Source: Promethearchaeota archaeon
GTDB taxonomy: Archaea > Asgardarchaeota > Lokiarchaeia > Sigyniarchaeales > SOKP01
NCBI GenBank assembly: GCA_019057865.1
Contig: JAHLWP010000015.1
Location: 22,225 to 86,224 of the forward strand
Direction: 5' to 3'
DNA length: 64,000 bases
Within the stretch, counting starts at the first letter, position 1. Every line of letters begins with the position of its first letter. The position numbers and the translations under genes are program-made. The notes below the pieces were generated by a model that worked only from the letters and a program-made list of their open reading frames with translations, was not told the origin of the DNA and ran no database searches. Below are positions 8,430 through 17,740 of this stretch, in pieces.

Positions 8430-11162
8430 CTATGATTTTTTTTTAGAAATTTTATTAGTTAAATAATTGTCTATTTCTTTAGCAGCTCTCTTTCCTGCAC
8501 CCATAGCAGATATAACAGTAGCACTTCCAGTAACTATATCTCCACCAGCAAATACTCCCTCTATATTAGTCTGTCCATTTTCATTCGTATTAATATATCC
8601 CCATTTGGTCAATTTTAATTCTGGAATTGATTTTGTAAGGATAGGATTTGCTCGTGCACCTATGGCTATGATAATGGTATCAGTGTCTATTAAATATTCC
8701 GAATTTTCAATACGAATTGGTCTTCTACGTCCAGATTCGTCAGGTTCTCCTAATTTCATTTTAATAACCTCCATTTGCTTGACGTTTTCATTTTCATCCC
8801 CTATAAATCTCACTGGGTTTGTTAAGAATTGAAATTTAATGCCTTCTTCTATAGCATGATGATATTCTTCCCTTCTTGCAGGCATTTCTACCTCCGACCT
8901 TCTATATACGACTATAACCTTCTCCGCACCTAACCTTAGTGCTGTTCTGGCTGAATCTAAAACAACGTTACCTCCTCCAATAACAGTTACGATTTTTCCA
9001 ATTTTAATGGGTGTATCATAATCAGGAAATCTGTAAGCTTTCATTAAATTTGATCGTGTTAGGAACTCATTAGCAGTTAGAACTCCATTTAAGTTCAGTC
9101 CGGTTACTTTAAGAAATATGGGAAGTCCCGCGCCAACTCCAATGAAAAAGGCTTTGAATCCCATCTTCTTTAACTCATCAAGAGTTAGGGTTTTTCCAAT
9201 AATTGTATTATACTCTATTTTTACATTTAGCATCTTCAATGTCTCAATTTCATCTTTAACAATTTCTTTTGGCAACCTAAACTCTGGAATTCCGTATGTA
9301 AGGACACCCCCTCCAGCATGGAATGCCTCGAAAATAGTAACATCATAACCCCTCATTGCTAATTCTCCAGCAGCTGCTAACCCGGCAGGTCCTGAACCTA
9401 TAACAGCAACTTTAATACCTTTAGGAGCTGCACATTCGGGACATTCTTTTAATTTGTTTTTTCTTTCCCAATCAGCAATAAATCTTTCTAAATAACCAAT
9501 TGCAATTGGTTCTCCAAGAGAGTTTAATAAGCATGTTTTTTCACATTGCATTTCTTGTGGACATACTCTTCCACAAATGGCAGGTAATAAATTATCTGTT
9601 TTGATTTTATAGAGAGCCTCAATAAATTTTTCCTGTTTTAAAAGTTTTATAAATTCAGGGATTCTAATATCTACAGGACAACCAGTAACACAGAGCGGCA
9701 ATCCACATTGTAAGCATCTTTGAGTTTCTAGTTTGACTAATTCAGTTGTTAATCCTTTTGGTACTTCTTCAAAATTAGTTGTTCTTATTTTTGGATCTTG
9801 TTCAATCATCTTCACTGGATATTGATCAATATAATTTTTTAACTTAGACTTAGCGATTCTACTTAATTCATTATAACTTCTGCTATCTCCTTTTATATCT
9901 TCTTTAATAATCTTATTAAGGTCTAATGCTTTTTGAAAAAACTCAGCACCTTGTTTAGTACGTATAATTACTGTTGACCAACCAGGTTCAGAACCAATTG
10001 ATCCTACTGAAATATCTGCATGTTCAGCTGTTAAATCATCACAGAAAAAACAACCAAATCTCCCATATTTCTTAATTCTTTTTATTGGAATATCAGAAAT
10101 TTTACTATCTTGATCATAAATGATAAATCTTCCCTTATCTATATCCATCTTTTTAACATCAGAAGGATAAACTTGAAACTCATTCTTCAAAAGTTCAATA
10201 ATTTTATTATAATCAAAGGACTCCATGCAAAAGACTCCAATTTTTAGCACTATATTATCATAAAATGGCTTATTTAAAGGATAAAAAGAGATTTTTTTAA
10301 GAGCTTTCATAATACAAGGTGTGCCAACTACTGCAATTTTATCATGATCCTTGGCATCGTGAAAAATTTTTAATACTGGGGTATTTGTATACTTTGTACC
10401 TGCAGTCATTAGGAGTTCTTCATCATTTTCAACTAAAATTGGTAATGGTTTTAGAGGTTCATCTCCTACAGTAACAGCAAAAGAACCATCAATAAACCCT
10501 TGTTCAAATGCGGTTTTAAGTAATGTAGTAACTATTCCTCCATCTTGTGCTACTTTCTTTATACGCGGATAGGTTGTCTGAGCTGTATAAATATCCCGAT
10601 AATAATTGAACTGTTCTAAGAATTTGATATTAGGAGTGTGATTTTCTTCATGATTTTCTAATACTTTTGGAAAAAAGGATCTGGGACAACATGAATAACA
10701 TAATCCACATTCAATACATGACTCATCATCAATCTCAAATGTCCCTTCAGAATAATCAATTGCATTAACAGGGCAGATTGTAACACATAAACCACAACCA
10801 CAACAAAGGTTCGTCTCTTTAATTATGGTGGTATTAGGAAAAACTCCCTTTTTTTCAGACTTTTCAATTATATCTTGAAAAAATCTAGGTTTCTCCCCTA
10901 CAAATCCTAGTAATCCTAATTCTTTTAAATATTCGATATTAGCGAATATATTTGTGTCTGATAAGTTTAATTCCTCTTGTAATCTCTGAATATCAGTAGT
11001 ACCTAATTCTTCAATTTTTTTTAAAATTCTTTGCCTGTCACTTTCTGCAATAGATAAAGAATTAATCAATTGTTCAAATTCTAGTTTATTATATTTTCCA
11101 ATTTTTAGGATTTTATCCTTATTATTTAGTAATGTATCAATTAAGGGGGATTGTACTTCCAT
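8430..11162 (-). CDS. Nfn large subunit fused to FrhB-like F420/Fe-S module
   Basis: The frame opens at 11183, giving 917 residues; this numbering is used here. The order is: winged-helix-like segment (50-105); two ferredoxin [4Fe-4S] motifs (C127-C166); an FrhB/FdhB-type flavin and F420 module (about 200-460); an N-terminal Fe-S domain of glutamate-synthase small subunits (C490, C493, C498, C502, C537, C541, C547, C551); an FAD site (GSGPAG, 596-601); and an NADPH site (GGGNVV, 736-741). The last three domains match NfnB/GltD. FrhB-like domains transfer electrons to or from F420 in hydrogenases. Together they suggest an F420-, NAD(P)H- and ferredoxin-linked oxidoreductase. Met8 (11162) has a GAGGT site upstream and starts 1 base after the nfnA stop, so it is the preferred start. 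Confidence 0.85.
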   Translation of the reverse strand: MEVQSPLIDTLLNNKDKILKIGKYNKLEFEQLINSLSIAESDRQRILKKIEELGTTDIQRLQEELNLSDTNIFANIEYLKELGLLGFVGEKPRFFQDIIEKSEKKGVFPNTTIIKETNLCCGCGLCVTICPVNAIDYSEGTFEIDDESCIECGLCYSCCPRSFFPKVLENHEENHTPNIKFLEQFNYYRDIYTAQTTYPRIKKVAQDGGIVTTLLKTAFEQGFIDGSFAVTVGDEPLKPLPILVENDEELLMTAGTKYTNTPVLKIFHDAKDHDKIAVVGTPCIMKALKKISFYPLNKPFYDNIVLKIGVFCMESFDYNKIIELLKNEFQVYPSDVKKMDIDKGRFIIYDQDSKISDIPIKRIKKYGRFGCFFCDDLTAEHADISVGSIGSEPGWSTVIIRTKQGAEFFQKALDLNKIIKEDIKGDSRSYNELSRIAKSKLKNYIDQYPVKMIEQDPKIRTTNFEEVPKGLTTELVKLETQRCLQCGLPLCVTGCPVDIRIPEFIKLLKQEKFIEALYKIKTDNLLPAICGRVCPQEMQCEKTCLLNSLGEPIAIGYLERFIADWERKNKLKECPECAAPKGIKVAVIGSGPAGLAAAGELAMRGYDVTIFEAFHAGGGVLTYGIPEFRLPKEIVKDEIETLKMLNVKIEYNTIIGKTLTLDELKKMGFKAFFIGVGAGLPIFLKVTGLNLNGVLTANEFLTRSNLMKAYRFPDYDTPIKIGKIVTVIGGGNVVLDSARTALRLGAEKVIVVYRRSEVEMPARREEYHHAIEEGIKFQFLTNPVRFIGDENENVKQMEVIKMKLGEPDESGRRRPIRIENSEYLIDTDTIIIAIGARANPILTKSIPELKLTKWGYINTNENGQTNIEGVFAGGDIVTGSATVISAMGAGKRAAKEIDNYLTNKISKKKS

Positions 11163-11163
11163 C

Positions 11164-12048
11164 CTATGATACCTCACGTTCATATTTTTCTAAAGCTCTA
11201 CATTCCTCCTCATAACATTCTAAAGATTCTTTTTCTTGAGCAAGAAATCTATTAGCGCGTTTTAGTAGATTATCAAAATTAACAATATGTCCATCAACAT
11301 CAGGACCATCTACACACGCAAATTGGATATCTCCATCAATAGTGGAAAAACGACAACCTCCACACATTCCAGTTCCATCAATCATAATAGTATTCAAAGA
11401 AACATAAGTCTTTACTTTAGGTAAATCACCAGATCCATTAGTAGTAAGAGCGACAAATTTCATCATGATTAGAGGTCCAATCGCAATTACAATACTAATT
11501 TTCTCTCTTTTTAGTATATCTTTAAGTGGTTCAGTAACAACTCCCTTCCTTCCTTCAGTCCCATCATCAGTACAAATGATTAATTCATCACTTACAGAAC
11601 GCATTTTTTCTCTCCAAAATAGTAAACTTGTGTTTCTTGCACCCATTATTGTAATTATTTTATTTCCTGCTTCCTTTAATTCTTTCACTTGAGGATAACA
11701 TGGAGCAATTCCAACACCACCCCCAATTATTATTACAGGAAATTCATACTTTTGAATGTGAATTCTATTTCCTAAAGGTCCAACAACATCAAGGATCTTA
11801 TCACCTACATTTTGATGAGACAATAATTTAGTACTTTTCCCGATAACCTGAAAAACAATAGTTATTATTCCTTTTTCTCTGTTATAATCTGCGATTGTTA
11901 ATGGAAATCTTTCACCAGTTTCATTTATTCTTAATAATATGAAATTTCCAGCATATGCTTTTTGAGCGATTAGTGGAGTGTGAAGAACCATTTCGAATAG
12001 TAATCCACTAGTCCCAAATTCCCTTTTCTCTAATATTTCATATGGCAA
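11164..12048 (-). CDS. nfnA: Nfn small subunit, ferredoxin-NADP reductase/DHOD-electron-transfer family
   Basis: The 294-residue protein has an N-terminal FAD-binding barrel (about 1-95), an NAD(P)-binding domain with 'IIIGGGVGIAPCYPQ' (about 107-121), and a C-terminal [2Fe-2S] site formed by 'GTGMCGGCRF' and 'FACVDGP'. This is the layout of NfnA, SudB and PyrK, which pass electrons between a pyridine nucleotide and a partner flavoprotein. The partner is encoded directly downstream with a one-base gap or overlap. The start is TTG; no ATG is available in frame. It is the first gene of the Nfn-GDH transcription unit. The C-terminal tail of about 30 residues is acidic and helical. Confidence 0.88.
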   Translation of the reverse strand: MPYEILEKREFGTSGLLFEMVLHTPLIAQKAYAGNFILLRINETGERFPLTIADYNREKGIITIVFQVIGKSTKLLSHQNVGDKILDVVGPLGNRIHIQKYEFPVIIIGGGVGIAPCYPQVKELKEAGNKIITIMGARNTSLLFWREKMRSVSDELIICTDDGTEGRKGVVTEPLKDILKREKISIVIAIGPLIMMKFVALTTNGSGDLPKVKTYVSLNTIMIDGTGMCGGCRFSTIDGDIQFACVDGPDVDGHIVNFDNLLKRANRFLAQEKESLECYEEECRALEKYEREVS

Positions 12049-12242
12049 TTTTACTACATTTAGTTTGGTAAATTAACGGTTTAAATTCCTTTCTTAAAAT
12101 TTAAGAATTAATTAAATTTTTTTAAATTATTGATTATGAAAAAGAGGAAACCATTTGGTTAAAAATTATTTACAGAATATAAGTTTTAAATATTTAAAAT
12201 ATTAAAAAAAATTGAAATTTTAAAAAGAAAAATAGTACATAT

Positions 12243-12533
12243 TTAATTTAGGAAAAATAATTCTCCAATAAAAATAGTTAAACCTATAGTTTTAATTCTA
12301 TCTTTTAATACCTTATATTCATTCAAATAGCAATTGAAATGAGCTAAGCTCTTCGGGCAACTAACAGTCATGTATTTTGCACCACTTTTTATAGCTTCTT
12401 TAATCTGATTTCTTTGAATTATTTTAGAATAATCAGTATAGATTAAATAAACAAACACTCTGCAACTATTTTTTAATCCTTTCAGAATTGAGAAGATAAT
12501 GGTTGTAAAATTAAACTTGATCAAAAGATCCAA
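12243..12533 (-). pseudogene. possible decayed CCG-type Fe-S protein fragment
   Basis: This 96-residue frame contains 'IKEAIKSGAKYMTVSCPKSLAHF'-like text from about residue 44 to 66, which resembles the end of a CCG (heterodisulfide-reductase-type) domain where 'EA..TGA..IVTACP.C..HF' is usual. The CCG pair itself and the second cysteine of CPxC are missing. The remaining frame is AT-rich filler. It is best read as the tail of a lost Fe-S reductase subunit, or as a chance frame. The former is suggested by its position upstream of an electron-transfer operon. Confidence 0.3.
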
Positions 12534-12640
12534 TGTGTTATAGAAATTTCTAAGTTTTTATGGAAAAGTTAATTTGGTTAGAAAAATTTATAGAGAATAA
12601 GAACTAATTCAAATGCCTATAGATTCTGCTAATAATTGAT

Positions 12641-14194
12641 ATGATTATTGTCTTAGATTTTGGGGGTCAATATTGCCATTTAATTGCAAGAAGAATTAGA
12701 GAGTTAGGAGTATATTCCGAGATTTTACCTTATGATATTGATTTAAATAAAATTAAAGAAATAAATCCAAATGGGATTATTTTATCTGGAGGACCTGGAA
12801 GTGTATATGATAAAGGCAGTCCGCAATTATCAAAAGAATTTTATGATTATGTAAGAGGAAATAAAATTGCTGTTCTCGGAATTTGTTATGGTCTTCATTT
12901 ACTTATTCATCAACTTGGTGGAAAAATTGAACCGCATGTTCAGAAAGAATATGGCCGGACAGAAATAAATATCATAAAACCAGAAGGACTGCTTGATTCT
13001 TTAAAAAAAAGAGAAATAGTATGGATGTCTCATGGAGACCAAGTAAAAGAAATGCCTGATGGCTTTCAAATATTAGCTAAAACAGACACATGCCCTATAG
13101 CTGCTTATCAAAATAAAAAACTAAAAATATATGGGGTCCAATTTCATCCTGAAGTTATACATACGCCAAATGGAAACATCATACTCAATAATTTTATTAG
13201 TAAAATCGCAAATGCGAAGAAAGAATGGAAATTAGAGGATTGGATACAAAAAACGATCAAAGAGGTTCAACAAGAAATAGGTCCGAATAAAAGAGCTATT
13301 TTAGGTCTTAGTGGAGGTGTAGATTCATCTGTTACTGCCTTATTGATTCAAAAAGCAATTGGTGATAGACTACATTGTATCTTTGTAAATAATGGACTAT
13401 TGAGAAAAAATGAAGAAATAGAGGTTCAAAAGACATTTAAAGAAAATTTAAAATTCAAAAACTTTCATTATGTGGATGCTGAAGATCTTTTTCTGGATAA
13501 GCTTAAGGAAGTTGAAGATCCAGAGGAAAAACGTCGAATTATAGGACACACTTTTATTGAAGTATTTGAGAATAAGACTATTCAATTAGAAAAAGCGTAT
13601 CCTAATATAAAATACCTTGCCCAAGGTACAATATATCCAGATAGAGTGGAGACAAGTGCTACAAGTAATGCATCAGCGAAAATTAAATCACATCATAATC
13701 TTACCCTGCCTGATGATATGACATTGGAAATTATTGAACCATTGAGGGACTTGTATAAAGATGAAGTTAGAAAAATTGGAATTAAATTAGGCTTGCCAAA
13801 AGAAATAATTCATAGGCACCCATTCCCAGGACCAGGATTAGCTGTCAGAATTATTGGCGTCATAGACAAAGAGAAACTTGATATTTTGAGAGAGGCAGAT
13901 GAGATTCTAATTGATGGATTAAAAAAGGCAGGAATTTATGAAAGTCTATGGCAAGCATTTTGCGTGTTTTTGCCCTTAAAGACTGTCGGAATTATGGGTG
14001 ATTATCGAACTTATGAGTATATATGCGCAATAAGAGCAGTCGAATCTCTTGATGCAATGACTGCAAATTTCGCTAAATTAGATCTGGATTTATTGGAAAA
14101 AATTGGTACAAGAATCATTAATGAAGTAAAAGGAATAAATCGAGTAGTATATGATATCACCAATAAACCCCCAGGTACAATTGAATATGAATAA
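12641..14194 (+). CDS. guaA: GMP synthase (glutamine-hydrolysing)
   Basis: The enzyme converts XMP, ATP and glutamine to GMP. An N-terminal class-I glutaminase domain has nucleophile C82 in 'GICYG', with H169 and E171 in 'FHPEV'. An ATP-pyrophosphatase domain follows with the PP-loop SGGVDS at 224-229, then a dimerisation domain ending 'KPPGTIEYE', the canonical GuaA tail. At 517 residues it is a full-length fused enzyme, whereas many archaea split the two activities into separate subunits. All catalytic residues are intact, which makes a useful contrast with the damaged glutaminase of CarA in this window. The start ATG begins directly at the first beta strand. Confidence 0.97.
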   Translation: MIIVLDFGGQYCHLIARRIRELGVYSEILPYDIDLNKIKEINPNGIILSGGPGSVYDKGSPQLSKEFYDYVRGNKIAVLGICYGLHLLIHQLGGKIEPHVQKEYGRTEINIIKPEGLLDSLKKREIVWMSHGDQVKEMPDGFQILAKTDTCPIAAYQNKKLKIYGVQFHPEVIHTPNGNIILNNFISKIANAKKEWKLEDWIQKTIKEVQQEIGPNKRAILGLSGGVDSSVTALLIQKAIGDRLHCIFVNNGLLRKNEEIEVQKTFKENLKFKNFHYVDAEDLFLDKLKEVEDPEEKRRIIGHTFIEVFENKTIQLEKAYPNIKYLAQGTIYPDRVETSATSNASAKIKSHHNLTLPDDMTLEIIEPLRDLYKDEVRKIGIKLGLPKEIIHRHPFPGPGLAVRIIGVIDKEKLDILREADEILIDGLKKAGIYESLWQAFCVFLPLKTVGIMGDYRTYEYICAIRAVESLDAMTANFAKLDLDLLEKIGTRIINEVKGINRVVYDITNKPPGTIEYE

Positions 14195-14205
14195 ATATTA
14201 CCCAA

Positions 14206-14910
14206 TCATGCTAGATTTGAAACTATACCCTCTTTTTCTATTGTCCAAGCACCATAACCATGGATAAATAAACATATAGCAAATGTGTATAATACGATTT
14301 TTTGACCCGTTACTTGAATTATTAGTCCACTAGTTGTTTCTATGCTCGGTCCTGCAAATAGTAATACTAAATATAATGCTAAAATCACTGAAAACACCAT
14401 AAGATTATATCCATATTTTTTTGGGTAAGTTTTATCAAGAAAAATAGAGATTAAATATAAAAAGGAGGCAAAGAATCCTATTAGAAACCCTGCATAGACA
14501 AAAAGTATGTGTGCAGCCCGATGAATATCTGACGGTGCAAAAGTTATAGCAGAAAAACAAAACGCAGAGAATATTCCGAGAATAGACCCTCCAAGACTAA
14601 TCCAATGTTCTATACTCCCTTTATCGAAAAAATGTGGAAAAGCTAAAAATGATGGTATTAATAAGATACCCACGAAAAAAAATGCCGTGCTAAAAAAAAC
14701 AAATGCCACGAAATTAGACTCTCCTGAGTGTGATACCGTCCGACCTATATCACTAAAAAAATTTAAAAAGAAAGAATATCCTGGAATAGTATGGTCGTTA
14801 TATGTACCTCCCGTATAGAGTAACATTCCTATAAATGTGAAGAGGATAAATTGAGCACATCCAACCATATTCAAAATGTACGCCCATTTTTTCCAATTTG
14901 TAAGATTCAC
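14206..14910 (-). CDS. DUF998-like integral membrane protein
   Basis: This 234-residue protein has six or seven hydrophobic segments. The loop 'FFLNFFSDIGRT' near residue 50 resembles the 'N.SDLG' loop typical of DUF998-type proteins, and a conserved-looking His-Arg-Ala-Ala-His follows around residue 130. The start codon is GTG at 14908-14910, preceded by GGGAGAAT. The function of the family is unknown; it is found in membranes of many archaea. It ends 11 bases from the end of guaA on the opposite strand, so the two genes are convergent and unrelated in regulation. Confidence 0.6.
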   Translation of the reverse strand: MNLTNWKKWAYILNMVGCAQFILFTFIGMLLYTGGTYNDHTIPGYSFFLNFFSDIGRTVSHSGESNFVAFVFFSTAFFFVGILLIPSFLAFPHFFDKGSIEHWISLGGSILGIFSAFCFSAITFAPSDIHRAAHILFVYAGFLIGFFASFLYLISIFLDKTYPKKYGYNLMVFSVILALYLVLLFAGPSIETTSGLIIQVTGQKIVLYTFAICLFIHGYGAWTIEKEGIVSNLA

Positions 14911-15052
14911 TCTAATTCTCCCTAGAAAGGATTAAAAATTAAATTAATATCAATTTGAAATTATAAAAAACTATTGCCTTTTCTACTTCAAGACAAAAAC
15001 TTTTAATTTGGTAAATATTTTTTAATATCCAATTTTTAACATCTTGATTATA

Positions 15053-16843
15053 ATGACTGAAAAAGAAATTGCATGGGATTTAACTGAAATTTTTTCTGGG
15101 TCTGATGATACTAAAATAACTGCAACTATGGACAACTTATTGAAAAAAGCTGATGGATTCATAAATGACTATAAAGGAAAAATCATTACACCTGATTTTA
15201 ATTCCCAAAAATTGCTAGAACTGTTCAAAAAACAAGAGGAGTTTCAAGCAGATCTAGCTGAATTAAATCTCTATACAAATAGATTATATAGTGGGAATAT
15301 GACAATTCCAGAAAGCGAGGCTTTGAAAAATCGAGTTGAAGATTTTGGAACAAAAATATCAAAAGATTTAGCATTTTTGGAGTTAGATACAGCAAAATTT
15401 GTGAATAACAATCCTGATCTTGTTAATGATCCAATTTTATCTAATTATAAGCATATTTTAGAAACGATTCAAAGAGCATTTCCTCATTATTTATCTGAGG
15501 TGGAAGAGCAACTAATCCTTGAAAAAGATCAATATGGGATTAGGGCCTGGAGTAATTTACAGTCTAAATGGTTAAATACAAGAAAAATAATAGTAAGTGT
15601 TGAGGGTAAAGAGAAAGAGTTATCATATGGCGAAGCAAATGCTTTACTTACACATCCAGATAGGAATACTCGAATATCAGCAAATAAATCTATTTATGGT
15701 TTGCTAGAGAAGGAAGAGTATGTGTTTTCATCAGCACTACGGAGTGTTTGTGGAGATTGGGTAAAAAATTCTCAAAGACGAAAATATGATACCCCAATGC
15801 ACAATAGTCTTATAGTAAATGATACAAATCAAGAAATTATTGATAATTTAATGAAAGCAATAGAAGAAGGGGTAGAAGTATATCGCAAATATCTAAGCCT
15901 AAAAATTAAAATATTAGATCTTCCTAAGTTAAATTGTGCAGATGTTCGAGCTCCGCTCCCAATGGCGCCTCACAAAAAATATTCATGGGAAGAAGCAAAA
16001 CAATTGGCAATTCAAGCCTATGAAAAATTTGATCCTGAATTTGCTAAAATTGTAAAAGATATGTTTACTCGAAATCATATTGATGCGAGTCCTAGAAAGG
16101 GTAAAAGAAATGGAGCAAATTGTGCTTCATGGTATAAAGGTAAATCTGCTTATATTCTTATGACTTATACTGGAGAAATCAATGAAATTTTTACGCTTAT
16201 TCACGAGCTTGGACATGCCATCCATGGTTATTTGGCTATTGCTGAACAAACCTACTTTAATATTCATCCTGGTTACACCGTAGCAGAAACCGCATCAACC
16301 TTCGGGGAATTATTAATAACCGATCTCCTCCTTGAAAAGGCAGGTTCAGATGAAGAAAAAATGGCGATATTAGCGCATGTATTGGATGATGCTGGGCAAG
16401 CTGCTTTTCAAGTGAGTGCTAGAGTCTGGTTTGAACAGGATCTCTATAAGGCTATTGAAAGTGGTGAAAATTTGGATGGAAAAACGATTTCAAAGTATTG
16501 GTGTGCTGGTAGAGACAAAATTTATGGAGATTCTGTAGAATGGTTTGATGAAATGGATTGGGAGTGGACAATGAAACCACATTACTTTATACCAAATTTT
16601 CGTTTCTACAATTATCCATATGTTTATGCTCAATTGTTTGTTTATGCCTTATATAAAACGTATAAACAAGAGGGAAAAGAATTTGTCCATAAGTTCAAAA
16701 AACTTCTCGCTGTGGGGGGTAGTTTGTCTCCAGAAGACCTTGGTAAAATTGTAGGATTAGATGTCACAAAAAAAGATTTTTGGAAGTTAGGAATTAAACA
16801 ATATGAAGATTTCGTAAATCAGTTAGAAAAACTTATGAATTAA
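15053..16843 (+). CDS. pepF: M3 family oligoendopeptidase F
   Basis: This is a cytosolic zinc metallopeptidase that degrades oligopeptides. The zinc site HELGH is at residues 384-388, and the third ligand is the Glu about 25 residues later in 'VAETASTFGE'. The N-terminal half is the helical lid typical of PepF, and the protein ends with the 'YAQLFVYALY' helix region of the family. With 596 residues it is of normal length. The frame also opens at TTG 15044, but ATG 15053 gives the standard 'MTEKEIAWDLTEIF' start. It fits a peptide- and amino-acid-fermenting lifestyle together with the GDH array. Confidence 0.93.
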   Translation: MTEKEIAWDLTEIFSGSDDTKITATMDNLLKKADGFINDYKGKIITPDFNSQKLLELFKKQEEFQADLAELNLYTNRLYSGNMTIPESEALKNRVEDFGTKISKDLAFLELDTAKFVNNNPDLVNDPILSNYKHILETIQRAFPHYLSEVEEQLILEKDQYGIRAWSNLQSKWLNTRKIIVSVEGKEKELSYGEANALLTHPDRNTRISANKSIYGLLEKEEYVFSSALRSVCGDWVKNSQRRKYDTPMHNSLIVNDTNQEIIDNLMKAIEEGVEVYRKYLSLKIKILDLPKLNCADVRAPLPMAPHKKYSWEEAKQLAIQAYEKFDPEFAKIVKDMFTRNHIDASPRKGKRNGANCASWYKGKSAYILMTYTGEINEIFTLIHELGHAIHGYLAIAEQTYFNIHPGYTVAETASTFGELLITDLLLEKAGSDEEKMAILAHVLDDAGQAAFQVSARVWFEQDLYKAIESGENLDGKTISKYWCAGRDKIYGDSVEWFDEMDWEWTMKPHYFIPNFRFYNYPYVYAQLFVYALYKTYKQEGKEFVHKFKKLLAVGGSLSPEDLGKIVGLDVTKKDFWKLGIKQYEDFVNQLEKLMN

Positions 16844-16897
16844 TTGACTTCATTTGTTATTCTGCCTTCAATTGTCTTGGTTAGATTGGAGGGTCTA

Positions 16898-16907
16898 TTT
16901 TTTTTTT
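16898..16907 (+). terminator. poly-T terminator after pepF
   Basis: A run of ten T residues lies about 55 bases after the pepF stop, within otherwise mixed sequence. Archaeal RNA polymerase terminates at T-tracts without a hairpin, so this is a good candidate for the end of the pepF transcript. Confidence 0.45.
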
Positions 16908-17046
16908 AAATATCCATATATCCAACGACCAATTCTCCTAAATAAGGTGTAGGAATTGATCCTTCATTCATCCTACTCACTGGACTCTTGCTTGTACCGC
17001 TGCCAGTACCATCGAAGGTCATTCCATCCACCTTTCCTTCTTGCAT
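16906..17046 (-). CDS. 46-residue peptide or gene fragment, unknown
   Basis: The frame is open from about 17061 to 16906 and contains Gly/Thr/Ser-rich and then Pro/Leu-rich text, including 'GMTFDGTGSGTSKSP' and 'PTPYLGELVVGYMDI'. Its composition is much less A/T-biased than the flanks and reads like part of a globular protein. ATG 17044-17046 gives 46 residues. A stop lies five residues before that. I do not recognise it. It is either a microprotein or the surviving end of a longer, deleted gene, and it shares its atypical base composition with the HTH gene just upstream. Confidence 0.35.
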   Translation of the reverse strand: MQEGKVDGMTFDGTGSGTSKSPVSRMNEGSIPTPYLGELVVGYMDI

Positions 17047-17101
17047 ATAGGCCAAATTTTCCTATAACATGAAAATCTTTTTAACATCACCTCCTTATCT
17101 T

Positions 17102-17356
17102 TTACAAGGCCTCATATTGACGTGGTCTACGATTATAATATATTTTTAATCTTTCTGGTGCTTTTATGTTAATTCTTCGGATTACTTTAGAGAGAGAGTT
17201 GGGATTTGAATATCCCATCGCCGCAGACCATTCTGCTGCTGTGGATCTTCCTAATTCTCTTAATTTTTCTAAACATATTTGCTCGTATGTTCTTGTCTCT
17301 TTTTCTATCGTCTTTAACTTCTCCTGAAATTTATATCTAAATTGTTTTAATGACAT
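17102..17356 (-). CDS. small basic helix-turn-helix-like protein
   Basis: This 84-residue protein is rich in Arg and Lys. Residues 24-62 read as a helix-turn-helix: 'YEQICLEKLRELGRSTAAEW' followed by a turn and a second helix 'SNPNSLSKVIRR'. This is followed by a basic tail with Tyr-Tyr-Asn-Arg-Arg-Pro-Arg. It is likely to bind DNA. A perfect 6-bp inverted repeat lies 35 bases upstream of its start and could be its own operator. The gene stands alone with the 46-residue fragment and is relatively GC-rich, which suggests it came in by transfer. Confidence 0.5.
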   Translation of the reverse strand: MSLKQFRYKFQEKLKTIEKETRTYEQICLEKLRELGRSTAAEWSAAMGYSNPNSLSKVIRRINIKAPERLKIYYNRRPRQYEAL

Positions 17357-17740
17357 CTTAATTCTGGGTAAAGCATCATTTCATTTTATGTGGGAATGCT
17401 TTCCCATTACTTACTTAAATAATAATACACGCGGTCATATATAAATCTTCGGATTGTGATTAAACAATTCTATAATATTTCATCAAATTATTAAATAACT
17501 CGACAAAAATAATAAAACAGAATGAACAAAGCACCTAGATCGAGTAAATATTATGAACTATTTTCAATACTATATAGTCATATATTTTAAATTAATGGTT
17601 AATTATTGAAAAATTTTTAATTTAGTAGATGTATTTTTATAGAGCTAACAAAATAAGTGTTAAATATCTTAGTATCAATATACAACTTAATCCAATATTT
17701 TCATTTTAATATATATATAAAAAAATAGAATTGATTTAAA
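17357..17740 (-). other. gene-free AT-rich stretch with one inverted repeat
   Basis: No frame of useful length is present on either strand. The proximal part holds the inverted repeat at 17391-17406. The distal part (17450-17740) is nearly pure A/T, with a TATA-like run just before the B-box gene at 17741, which is probably that gene's promoter. Confidence 0.5.
17391..17406. promoter_or_regulatory. inverted repeat upstream of the HTH gene
   Basis: TGGGAA and TTCCCA form perfect 6-bp arms around the 4-base spacer TGCT. It is a G/C-containing palindrome in an A/T-rich region, 35 bases before the HTH start codon. It is a candidate operator, possibly autoregulatory. No T-tract follows on either side, so a terminator is unlikely. 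Confidence 0.4.

Noticed and set aside
5128..9348. Several plus-strand frames of 60-132 codons opposite the GDH and Nfn genes.
   Set aside because: They are complementary to strongly conserved minus-strand genes, lack any motif, and are shadows of codon bias.
11163..11183. Start of the Nfn-FrhB fusion at ATG 11183, overlapping nfnA by 20 bases.
   Set aside because: Met8 at 11162 has a GAGGT site at good distance and begins one base after the nfnA stop; the longer version is less likely.
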